From: Buxus sempervirens
Taxonomy: Eukaryota > Streptophyta > Magnoliopsida > Buxales > Buxaceae
Direction: 5' to 3'
Length of the DNA stretch: 64,000 bases
Assembly: GCA_947561395.2 (NCBI GenBank)
Contig: OX387182.1
Span: forward strand, 40,169,949 to 40,233,948
The notes beneath the pieces are model-generated. The model was not told where the DNA came from and made no database searches. It saw only the letters and a program-made list of their open reading frames with translations. Of this stretch, positions 1-10,000 are shown in pieces. The first letter of the stretch is position 1. Every line of letters starts with the position of its first letter. The position numbers were made by a program, and so were the translations under genes.

Positions 1-58
1 GTTAAAGGATAAAGTGTTGCATCATTAGATTGGTTGATGCTTGGAGAAGACACTTGCA

Positions 59-235
59 TGTTTGGGGTTGTATAGTGTTTTGTATTCATAGGAACATAAA
101 CTATTTTATAATGTTTTTGTGTTTTCTTTTTTTGGAGTGATGCGATGTTTGGGGTTGTATAGGTTTTTTTATTCATAGGAATATCAACTACTTTTAATGT
201 TTTGGTTTTTTCATTTTTGGGATTGATGTGAACTT
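59..235. repeat. Two-copy ~86-bp direct repeat
   Basis: A segment beginning TGTTTGGGGTTGTATAG and continuing through TATTCATAGGAA to AATGTTTT occurs twice in a row, starting near 59 and near 145, with a few substitutions and small indels. No coding function is visible. It may be the tail of an element that extends left of the window. Confidence 0.6.
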
Positions 236-299
236 CATGTACTTAGAAAGTTTTGGTGTTTATATATGTCTTGTTGAAAGTGCATTTATAGTTCAAAGC

Positions 300-1660
300 A
301 TGCTGTAGCAAGTAATGAAGGCATTGTATTAATCGTTGAAAAAACGATTAACCTGTTATTATTTTGATTAAGCGCAAGACAAATGTAGATCAATCGATAA
401 CAAGTCCGATTAACCGTAGGATCATTGATTCATTGATCGAAATGCTCCAGATGACCATTAGACGGGTATCACAAATGTCCGATTAATCGAATAATATTAC
501 GATCTATCGTAATTAAATCGATTAATCGGTCACTCATCGTCGCCATCCTCAGTATCTCCGCACATCAACCTTCCACTAATCGCATATTATCGCGATCAAT
601 CGTTTGTAAATTGGTTAATCGGAATTCAGCTTTCCTATCCCTGGGGTATTGGTATGAACAGCTTTCGATTAATCGCATAAGTCCCCATTAATCACATGTT
701 TTCCGACTAATCGTAATTGCATCTGATTCCTCACATGGTGCCACAATTTTCGATTAAGCATTGGCGTTTGTGGTAGACAATTCCGATTAATCGACGCATT
801 TTATTCGAATCGAATTCTTCATCGAAGAGTTAAAAAACGATTAACTGTTCGGGGGATACAATTTCATAAATCGAAGGATACGTTTTATATTCGTGGGATA
901 CAATTAAATATTTTAGGGGATACTGATTATTAATCGTTGGACATTTTTTTTTGGTGAACATTAATTGTTGGTAATTCATGAAGAGTAAGATGGTATCCCA
1001 TGATTACTACACTTATATTCGACGCGTACTTGGGGAGACAATTTCGATTCATCGATGGAAGAAATTTCGATTAATGCCTTTTCTGGGATACAATTTAATT
1101 AATTGATGGATACATTTTTTATTCGTGGGATACAATTACATATTTCATGGGATACTTATTATTTATCATTGGCAATTCACGAAGCGTAAGATGGTATCCC
1201 ACGATTACTACACTTATATCCGGCTCGTACTTGGGGATATCTTATTAGCATCGAGGATACAAATATTTCTTCGTAGGATGCTTTTTAAGCAATTGAAGGA
1301 TACTTATAGAGGTTCGTGGGAACAACCTGAAGAAAGGGATGGTATCCTACGATTAATCAAATAAGGATATAATTACATCATCGTGGGATACATTTCGGAT
1401 ACGATTGATCACCAACATTTGCGATAAATCGAAGGAAGAGAGAATGACCTATGAACTTGATCGATCATATATTGATTAATCGTAATGCTGACGATTAACT
1501 ACATGGGGTAGTATGATCTTGATCGATCATATATTGATTAATCGTATATTTCGCGGTTGATTGTAAGATAGTCGATTAACCGTACAATTATCGTTTTGTC
1601 ACTTAAACAACCGATGAATCAAGGAATTTTGTCGATTAATTGAAAGTGGCGAAACCAAGC
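300..1660. repeat. Left palindrome-rich array (CGATTAATCG words)
   Basis: This non-coding block is crowded with TTAATCG/CGATTAA words. The full palindrome CGATTAATCG is exact at 480-489, 519-528, 666-675 and 784-793, and many one-step variants occur elsewhere. From about 840 a second repeat type takes over, built on GGGATACAATT and GGTATCCCA. It contains a direct duplication of roughly 235 bp (copies starting near 893 and 1128) that shares TAAGATGGTATCCCA and ATTACTACACTTATAT. The array ends just upstream of the probable leader of the transposon-protein gene at 2126. Short open frames here are not convincing. Confidence 0.7.
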
Positions 1661-1796
1661 GAAGCTTTTGCGCGCGCATATCTTCCAAAGGATCCCATCT
1701 TCCAACTGACGTGACCCTTGCGATTAACTCTCTGAAATATTTTCGATGCGCGTAACAGGCTCACCATCTTCTCATTTGTCATTCCTCATTTCTCAT

Positions 1797-2125
1797 CCTC
1801 TCTACCATCCCTAGGGTTTATTGCGTCGACTTCGTCTTGGGAGATAGCGTCGATCGTAGAAGGTCTTCTTCTGGTAAGAGGTGCTAAGATTTTACACCTT
1901 CTTTGCTTTGCTACATTTCATTTGCGATGAACTAACGATTCGTGTACATTGTTTGTTGGTTTGTTTTTTGGGGTTTTGATCTTTTTTGGTGCGCCTCTCT
2001 CATTTGTGTTTCCTTCCGTGAATGCTTGAATGATTGCCGATGTAATGGGGTTGTGTCATTGCCGTTTGTTGTTCTCGTCTGTGCCTTTCATCCATCCCTG
2101 ACATCTTTGCTTAAAGCCACCAACC
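1797..2125 (+). promoter_or_regulatory. Probable 5' leader with a possible intron
   Basis: Between the palindrome array and the ATG at 2126 lies a leader-like stretch containing CCTAGGGTTT near 1809, a word common in plant 5' leaders. A good donor (CTG|GTAAGAG) sits near 1875 and pyrimidine-rich sequence with AG dinucleotides precedes the ATG, so a leader intron of about 240 bp is possible. No clear TATA box was seen. The 70-codon open frame at 1942-2154 has no recognisable content and overlaps the real start. Confidence 0.35.
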
Positions 2126-3094
2126 ATGCCCAAACGAAAAACCTTAGGTCGTAAGGCTAAGAAGGCAAGGATGCCTACCCCATCTCCTCCCCGTCATGAT
2201 CTCCCTCCGTCTGGGTTAGACTATGACCCAGACGATACTGAGCAGCCTGGAGGGGCTTCGAATTCGCCTTCGTTGTCTCCAGAACATGCACCACCCGCTG
2301 CCCTTAGGGGGCGTGGGGAACGCATCCAAAAGTCATTGGTCGTTGAGAAAGCTGTGCTCAAAGACCAAATTTCGAAATATGGTTTGGAACCACTTCTTAA
2401 GAAAATTGGATGGGAGGGTTTTTTGGACTGGGGTGGTGATGCAAACAGGTTGGTCGTGTGTCGTCTTTATGAGAGTGAAAGTGTTACAACTCCTCCCCAT
2501 GAACCAGATCCTGCATTTGCAGTTGATATAAATGGTAAAGCTGTCCTTGTCACCCCTGACCGCATCAGTGAATTGATGCACATCCCGCTTAATGAAGTGC
2601 GCACATTTGATCCCCCCATCCAGTCGGACCTTGTGGAGGTAACGCGTTGCCTTTGTGGGAATGATGCCAAGTGGCACAGAGCCGCCCTTACTGCTGGTAG
2701 TATGATGCCAAAGTATAGGATTCTCCACCACATCTTCACATTTAATGTGTACCCGAGGCGTGGTAATTATCATGACATGACTCCTGCCATGGTGATGCTT
2801 CTGTATCGGGTTGTTCAGGGCATTAGGATGTGTTTGCCAACATTGATTTGCAAGCACATTTGTCAATTTATCCTCTCTGCCAGTAAAAGTAAAGCAACAT
2901 CCAATCCTAGATCTCTTCCTTTCGCTTATCTGATGACCCAACTTGCCAAACAACATGATCTCCAAGGTTCGGTTGAATCTATTGTTCGTTCAATCCCTCT
3001 CTCCAAGACCAACATCCAACTCATGTATCTAGATCCATTGCCTCATCAGCGTATGGACCCCCTGGAGATCATCAAGCTCTCAGCAAGAGCATGA
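2126..3094 (+). CDS. Putative plant transposon protein (PF20167-type domain)
   Basis: A 322-codon open frame. Residues 1-16 are strongly basic (PKRKTLGRKAKK), resembling a nuclear signal; about 17-70 is proline- and acid-rich; about 75-245 resembles the 'putative plant transposon protein' domain, seen in GLEPLLKKIGWEGF, the block VTPDRISELMHIPL, and KYRILHHIFTFNVYPRRGNY followed by a short hydrophobic run and ICKHI. The biochemical role of this family is not established. The ATG at 2126 is chosen for its context (ACCATGC) and because the basic N terminus follows at once. The frame ends at TGA 3092-3094, but the next frame is open to 3458 and looks like the natural C terminus, so a one-base change or small intron probably truncates it. 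Arrays of the palindrome CGATTAATCG flank it on both sides. Confidence 0.7.
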   Translation: MPKRKTLGRKAKKARMPTPSPPRHDLPPSGLDYDPDDTEQPGGASNSPSLSPEHAPPAALRGRGERIQKSLVVEKAVLKDQISKYGLEPLLKKIGWEGFLDWGGDANRLVVCRLYESESVTTPPHEPDPAFAVDINGKAVLVTPDRISELMHIPLNEVRTFDPPIQSDLVEVTRCLCGNDAKWHRAALTAGSMMPKYRILHHIFTFNVYPRRGNYHDMTPAMVMLLYRVVQGIRMCLPTLICKHICQFILSASKSKATSNPRSLPFAYLMTQLAKQHDLQGSVESIVRSIPLSKTNIQLMYLDPLPHQRMDPLEIIKLSARA

Positions 3095-3458
3095 GATAGG
3101 TGCAGCACCAGAGGGGGCCCAGCTACCATCGACATCATCCATACCAGATCCGCAACGTGCACACCGTGGCAGGCGTCGAGGCCCCGATCATTTGCATGGA
3201 GAAGCGTCGACTTCACGACCACAAGCTAACGAATTTGCAGTTTTCAAGGAGGAGGTCAAACAGGAGCTTGGAGGGTTGAAGCGACTAGTGAAGAGGGTGT
3301 TGCGGGTGGTGAGCCACATTTATACCTGCCAGAGTAAACAGGAGCCATCGCTACCACCTTTGCCAGAGTCCGATGCAGATGATGATGCAGGTGCTGGTGC
3401 TGGTGCAGGTGCAGATGGGGGCGGAGGTGTAGGTGCAGCAGCAGAGGAGGCTGTGTAG
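3033..3458 (+). pseudogene. Out-of-frame C-terminal extension of the transposon protein
   Basis: This frame is open from just after a TAG at 3030-3032 to TAG at 3456-3458 and overlaps the end of the 322-codon frame. It has no early ATG (first Met-like region is near 3197), so it is unlikely to be a separate gene. It encodes a Ser/Gln/Arg-rich linker, a charged stretch EFAVFKEEVKQELGGLKRLV that looks like a short coiled coil, then an acidic Asp/Ala/Gly low-complexity tail. The simplest reading is a frame shift or unspliced intron between about 3033 and 3094. From 3459 to about 3640 the sequence is T-rich and 3'-UTR-like. Confidence 0.5.
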
Positions 3459-3699
3459 TTCATGTCAGTGAAGATGTAGGAGATGTTTTTCTGGTTAACT
3501 TGATTTGTTTAATTCAGAACTTGACTTTTTTAACTTTATGAACTTGACTTGTTTAACTTTGTCAACTTTATGACTTTTTTGTATGTTCCCGCACATAAGC
3601 AATATAATGTGGTATGTTAAATGGGAATATTTTTGCGCTATCAAATGAATCTTTTGTTTATGTTGGTGTCTTTATTTATATTGGAGATTTGTCCATTTG

Positions 3700-5010
3700 A
3701 AATGTTTACGATTAAGACATCGATGGATCGGAATATACATCGATTTATCGATACATGAATCAGAATTTGAATGATTAAGGATCGCGAGTCAAAAGTACAA
3801 ATTCGATTCATCGGAAAATGATCTCGATTGATCGTTGAAAGAGCGATTAATCGGTAAATTATCGATTTAAGAAACAAAGCGCGTCTTTCAGTCTCTTCAC
3901 CATGCAGGATTAACCCTCGACTAATCGATTAATGATGATGATCCAATTTGGCCACTGCATGTACATATTCACGATTAATCGAAATGATTAACGATGAATC
4001 AAAGTCAAACAGATGAATCGCGAAATTGCCAATACGAAATACAGAGTGACCTTTTTTCTGGGGTTTATGCAGGATTAACTACCGATTAATTGAATTGATC
4101 CGATTAACCACTGGGTACCAATCAATGATAACCGAGTAATCGTAAGTCATATCCGACTAACCATTATATTTAGATTCATCGATAATTGGCGATTCAAATT
4201 ACAAACTGTCGTTTTCTGAGGCAAATTGCAGGATTAAGAGTCGATTAATCGAAACTTGCCAATGAAAGACTGGGCGAATAGCAATCCATGATAACCGATT
4301 AATCGTAACGAATGACCGACTAACCATTAATGTTTGATGCATCGGCGAAGTGCCGACTCAAGTTACATAGTGTCCATTTTCTAAGATAATTTGCAGGATT
4401 AATGATCGATAAATCAATAACTGCCGACGAAGGATAGGGCGAATAGCAATCGATTAATCGTAAAAAATCATCGACTAACCATGAATTCTTGATTAATCGA
4501 CGAAGAGCCGATTCAAATTACAGAGTGTCATTTTTCTAAGACAAATTTTAGGATTAAGGCCCGATTAATCAATAATTGCTGATGCACAACAGGGCGAATA
4601 GCAACCGATGATAACCGATTAATCGTAACGAATCACCGACTAACCATGAATTCTTGATTAATCGATGAAAAGTCGATTCAAATTACAGAGTGTCGTTTTT
4701 CTAAGACAAATTTCAGGATTAAGGCCCGATTAATCGATAATTGCCGATGCACAACTGGGCACATAGCAACCGATGGTAACCGATTAACCGTAACGAATGA
4801 CCGACTAATCATGAAGTTTTGATTAATCGCAGACGTTCCGATTCAAATTCCAGCGTGTCGTTTTCCTGAGACTAATTTCAGGATTAACACTTGATTAATC
4901 GAGAATTGCCGATGAACAACTGGGCGCACGTTATCGATGATAACCGATTAATCGTTTATTACTCACAATTAATCATTGATTTGGCAATGCATCTAGATTT
5001 TGTCGATTAG
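3700..5010. repeat. Right palindrome-rich tandem array (~155-165 bp unit)
   Basis: Seven degenerate tandem units can be aligned on the word GGATTAA at 3907, 4072, 4231, 4396, 4551, 4716 and 4881, giving spacings of 165, 159, 165, 155, 165 and 165 bp. Each full unit contains a GATTAATCG-type word after GGATTAA, a second one in AACCGATTAATCGTAAC, and a third near GATTCAAATTACAGAGTGTC. At least eight exact CGATTAATCG palindromes occur in this block. It mirrors the array upstream of 1660, with the transposon-protein gene between them. Confidence 0.8.
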
Positions 5011-5121
5011 ATGGACGGTTGGTTTTTTTGTTGTGGTGCACCACATCGTGCATTGCATAAGATGACCCCAACTGTTTGGCTGAGGCATCGTCGGATTGAT
5101 TCAGGTATTTGAGTGTTAGAA

Positions 5122-7467
5122 TGTAAAACCCTGAATTTTCCTTAAATAATAAATTAAATTAATAAATAATATTATTGAGAGTTATAATTGATGGAAATAT
5201 TTTATTATTGTAGGGGATGATCTAATTAGTGGAGATCCAGAATTAGACGCAGATCTAACCGTCCAATCATGAGATATCAAGGTATGTATTCTGATTGGGC
5301 AGTGTGTATAGGGAAGTTATATGTGAGATACATGGGATCAAGGGGTATATATATCAATTAAAATAACCTAAAACGTATTCGTGTATTCTTGCTTGTATTC
5401 GTCAACAGCCGCAAGCGACAAACGATCGAACGACTGAGGGAGAAGAAGAAGGAGGAAGAAAGGTCTGGTTTTTGGAGTTCTTCGTCGTCCGAGGGTTATA
5501 TCACGTCTGTGAGTGTAGTTGGTTGGAGAAGCACGCACGTTTAAGAGGTAGGTGACACTGTTTACACTCTTTTTTGTATTTAACGTTCGTTTAATCTTCA
5601 AACCATGTTTTTATGATGTAGATATATGTATGATGCATGATATAATCATTATAAGTATTATGGGATTGCTTAGAATAGGAAAAATCACGTTTTGGAAGTG
5701 TTTCTGTTCGTTTTTGGATGACCGCTGACCTCAATTGTACTCGGCGATCATCGGCGATCCTCGGCACTAGTTAAAAATATTAGACCACCGAAGACCGCTG
5801 GAAGACGTACCATCGGCATTCAATTTTGAACTACAGCCGACAACAGACCGCCAAGGCGATCCTGAGTGATCCTAGGCGCTCTGTTTAGATTTTGCAGATT
5901 TTTGAAATTTCAGACCCTGATTCAATTCCAAACTATTTTTAGACAATTTTAATGATTAAATAAGATGTTTTAAGACTAAAATAAATTATCTAATTCCCTG
6001 TTTTACAGAAAAATAAATTGGGAAGATATTTAGGACATTAGTGGCCAAACTTTAAAAGAAATGGAGAAATCTAGTTTTTGGAAAACCTAACTATTATTTG
6101 ATTATCAAAACAACTCTAAATGACACTATAAACCAAAAAACTTCATAAAGAGAATTCAGAACTCAGATGACCGAATATTGAAGTAATTGACAGATTTAAC
6201 CTTTATATGCCGCTAGGCACCAACCCTTACAAAAATATTATATTTTAGGGAATTTTGGAGTCTAGTGGGCATAGCTGGTTATGGATCCATAGTTGTTGCT
6301 AGATAGCTGAGGGATATGTCATTTGGGTTGAGTTACTCCTATATGCGATGCGCTTCCTTTGCAAGTTAGTTTGTCTGGGAAGGTCCTATGTTTGGAGGGA
6401 CACCCCGGTGAGCCGCTGGTGATTCCCTGTACATGTGGATAAGCGACCATCTCCATGTATTGATTCTGGTGCTGCATGCTAGTGGTACATGCCAACTCTG
6501 ATGGGTACGTATGCACTAAGTCAGTGACTACGGCTCTTGTCTAAGCTGCGCTGCATGGGACTTAAGTATCATTAGTAGCATTGCTCCTAAGCCGCACGGT
6601 GGTATAGCAATTGGTGGAGAATCATCTCAAAAGGTTTAATCTATCTTTGTGAGTCCTACAAATGACATTGAAATCACAACACTTGTTATTATTATTGTAT
6701 ACATGTTGGAAGCATGTGATTGAGATATTGGCCGGATGTGTCTGTTTAGTGCATCCTAGCAAAGTATGAATTATGTTATGGATTTTGATATTGGATTCTT
6801 ATAATAGAACTTGCTGAAATTCATCTCTAGAACTGTTTATCATACTGTTTTGTATTTGTGAATGATACGAATGATTATACGAGCCTGCTTAGTCGATATT
6901 GCTTAATCGTGCATGAACTGTTATTTTACTTATATGAACTGTTTAATCATGCATGTGTTACCTACTGGGATATTCGTATCTCACCCTACTTTTATTTCAT
7001 TTTTCAGCTGATACGCGAGAGGGGGATCCTAGTGATTTCCAGGGAGAGATAGCTGAGTATACACCAGAGGATTACTTTTATCCGGATCTTGTTTGAGGTG
7101 GATGATTGATTTAGACTTAGTCATATTTGATAGACTATTTTTCATTTGGATTTGATGTACTGGAGAGATGAGGAGATAGTAACCATTTAATTTTACCAGA
7201 CTTTGATATTAATGATTGATGATCAACTTTAATGTTTATTTGAGGATTTTAGACTACACTTCCGCACATACTTGTTTCCGCACTCTGATAGGATAATAAA
7301 GTGAATGGATTATTTAATTCTATTATTTGGTATATTATTGATGATGTATTTGATATGGGCCAGTAACACCTCGGATTTGGTTGTTGAACTGAATTCGGGT
7401 TGTTACAGTAGCGAACCGGGTTCGGGTCGGGTGCCGGTTTGCACTGACCTGGGTTCGGGGCGTTACA
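5122..7467 (+). mobile_element. Family-B solo LTR, TSD TAGAA
   Basis: The insertion runs from TGTAAAACCC to GGGGCGTTACA (2,346 bp) and is flanked by TAGAA at 5117-5121 and 7468-7472, the signature of retroviral-type integration. No internal region is present. The strand is set by a TATA-like sequence near 5343, a purine-rich leader and a donor GAG|GTAGGT near 5549. A G+C-rich stretch of repeated CGGCGATC-like words occupies 5720-5885. Imperfect inverted repeats occur at 6350-6650, for example ATTGCT...AGCAAT around 6580. Shortly before its end it carries the small exon at 7008-7096. About 90% similar over compared stretches to the reverse copy at 61046-63398. The superfamily cannot be proved from an LTR alone. 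Confidence 0.9.
7008..7096 (+). CDS. Conserved LTR-borne terminal exon (EDYFYP type)
   Basis: After a pyrimidine tract and TTTTCAG at 7001-7007, a frame in phase 2 is open to TGA 7094-7096. It reads DTREGDPSDFQGE then IAEYTPEDYFYPDLV. The same acceptor, phase and C-terminal peptide occur in five other family-B LTRs of this window (28305-28387, 37212-37294, 41027-41103, 44862-44938, 61418-61506). Upstream exons are not identified, so this is the last exon of an inferred transcript. Just upstream is the hairpin GGATATTCGTATCTC. Its function is unknown. Confidence 0.5.
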
Positions 7468-7610
7468 TAGAACGAGAAAAAATAATATCAATTTCTTAAT
7501 TGTTTTGAATGTGCAACCTAGCAAAAAGCATTGTTAACCATACATCACTTACTTTTGCATGTTAGCCTCTCCAATTATCAATTACAGACTCTCACCAATG
7601 TAATAACATC

Positions 7611-9591
7611 TCAGTCACATATATCTTTATCTGCTCTACTATTGCAGCTTCCATATGCATCTTTTACAGCAGTGATGGCTGTCCGATATGCATCATTCAT
7701 TATCTGTAACTCTTTTCGCATGTGCACCAGCCGACCAGCCACATCCTGAAAATAGGAGAATGATAGATTTGGTTGCGTTAGAGGGTCAATAATAGGACTG
7801 TAATGAATGGAAATTGCCGATGAACGGTTAGACGAGGTATGAACAATATCTTACAGGGTCAACAATAGGAAATTCAGAGTTTAGATCTTCAGGGGTAACT
7901 GGAACATCCTCCTTTAACCATTCCGGTGTGGACTACACAACAGAAAATAAATAAACACAACATTCCAACGTCGTTATAAGTCAAAAATTGTGAAGAAGGG
8001 AGCGGATCCATACTTGCGCTTTTGATGGAAATTCGCTTCTGCATGTGGAACTTCCAAAACCGGTGTCAAACATCAATGCCTCCAAATTTACCTGCAAAAC
8101 ACATGCTCACAATTAATTCACCTTGTTGTTTAATGCATCAACCTGAGCTAGCATATACAATGTAAAGTAAAGTAAACCCGTCCGAGGCCGAATCCACTAG
8201 CTTTCTTCTCTGCGGTTTCCCGTGCCTTCAAACGTTCTTTTGTCCAAACCAACAAACGTGGCAATCGTCTATCGGGGTTCGGCGGGCCATGAAGAACACG
8301 CTCATAATATAACAATTGGAAAAGATGAAGGCAAGCAATGGAACCATCGTCATGGATATGTGTTTGTATATTCAGAAAATATACAAAATGCAAAAGTAAT
8401 GTGAATACTTCGAATTAACAGTTCTCACCTGCAAGAACAAAATGCAACCACCTATGCATTGTTTCTTCTTCAACTGAACTACTTTGATTTCTTGGATAAG
8501 GCGGTGAAGAACAAACTCTGCCCAATTTAGGGAAGGCAAGCTATGTACATCTACCACCGTGTGTAAGAAATTCCTACTAGCACAAAGGTTCGCATTTGGG
8601 CACAAAAGACAACCCAGTGCGAATAAAATAAATGCTCTTATAAAATCAGGGCCAGACTCAGGGATAGCTAACCTAGACTGAAACCTGTAAGGGGAATACC
8701 ATGCTTCTCAATCCTAAACAAACTACGGACCTCCTCTACTCTATCATCTGGTCCAGAAGTGCTGACTGGCTCTCCTACATGACTAATCCCCAATATGGCA
8801 CTGACATCTACACTAGAAATAGGAATGGAGTACTCTCTGATTTGTAGGCAAAAATTGTGTACATCGACTTAATTAACAAGCCAAATACATAAATCTCTCC
8901 TAAGGGACTTGTTGTGAAGATAAAGGAGGGACCCAAAACCAATGGCTTCTACCACTGAACGCTGTTCTGGTGTAAACCCGTTGCAACACTCCACGAATCG
9001 CAGTGGAGAGCATCGAGTGAACATACATGACTGCAATATCACGTGTACTAATGACGTAAAAAAAAACAATAACCTATATATGCTTCGTTGTACGATCAAT
9101 CGTAATTGGAAGCATGGTAAAGTGGCACAACATACCGGATTAACTTTTTTTTTCGGTGCTTCAGACCGAGATGTTTTCCATTCAGCTGCACGTTGGGCAG
9201 CTCGCTCCTATATGGCCGCCTCACTTCTGCATCCATATCCCACCACACTGCTGCAGCACTGTCATTAACTTACAAACAAATTATACAATGGCATGAACCA
9301 CGTGTCAAATCTGTTTGCAACTAATCGGGAAAAATACCTTCTTTAGGATTATCTGTTCTCCACTCCTTCCGCAATTTTTAATGCACTCAGATCTACATGG
9401 GATACAAGAAAATAAATCCATCAAATACAATCTTTATTATACTAACTGTTTATGATAAATCTATCAAACACATGCAACAAATATCACGTTTCCTTACTTG
9501 AATATAACCCAAGGATTTGGAGGTCTTTTTGCCTTCGGTACCGAGGTAGAAGCTGCTCCGAGATTGTGAGTAGCTGCATTTTCATTGATGA
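7611..9591 (-). pseudogene. Mutator second gene: HMG-box-like plus plant-mobile-domain protein, decayed
   Basis: Exons read on the minus strand: 9591-9498, 9392-9338, 9267-9136, 9030-8429, about 8380-8178, 8091-8014, 7932-7855 and 7745-7611 (stop). The first three resemble an HMG box: KRPPNPWVIFKSE ... AAVWWDMDAEVRRPYRSEL. The large exon resembles the plant mobile-type (DUF1985/aminotransferase-like) proteins of Mutator and CACTA elements: RCSPLRFVE, QRSVVEAIGFGSLL, FIRAFILFALGCLLCPN, NWAEFVL, CIGGCILFLQ; the next gives ERVLHGPPNPDRRLPR. Damage: TAA at 8869-8871, a one-base loss near 8690 (GFQSR region), and two damaged acceptors, near 9268 and near 8380. It lies downstream of the MuDR transposase on the same strand, so both probably belong to one element. 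The start exon was not found. Confidence 0.55.
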
Positions 9592-10000
9592 CTAACAAAG
9601 ATAAAACATTTGTTTATGCTAAAGCATGTGCAAGAACACACATAGTAATAAATTAACCTCATTTCACAGGAAGGTTCTAATATTACAACAACACATCGTC
9701 AAATAAAACAATGATAAGGAAGTAATAATAAATAAAAATTAACATTGTCCTCCAACCAAATATCAATTAACTACAACAAATCCTCCCCGCTATCTCCAAA
9801 CCAACATTCATTGATCCGCAGTTATCAATGATACAACACTTGTTTGCCTTCTGCTTTGCTTACTTTAAAGGGTTGGAACGCATCCACACACAGCTTGAAC
9901 AACAAAGCTTACTACAAGTAACTTGGATAGACGGAATTAGATTCACATTGTACAAAATAACAGTGGCTACCTCTATGATAACTGGATCCAAGACCAACCT
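9592..10000. other. Spacer between the two Mutator genes
   Basis: AT-rich sequence without a supported gene. It probably holds the 5' end of the neighbouring minus-strand gene, but no first exon or TATA box was convincing. Confidence 0.4.

Noticed and set aside
2333-2965. Antisense 210-codon frame
   Set aside because: Shadow of the transposon-protein gene on the plus strand; no domain wording.
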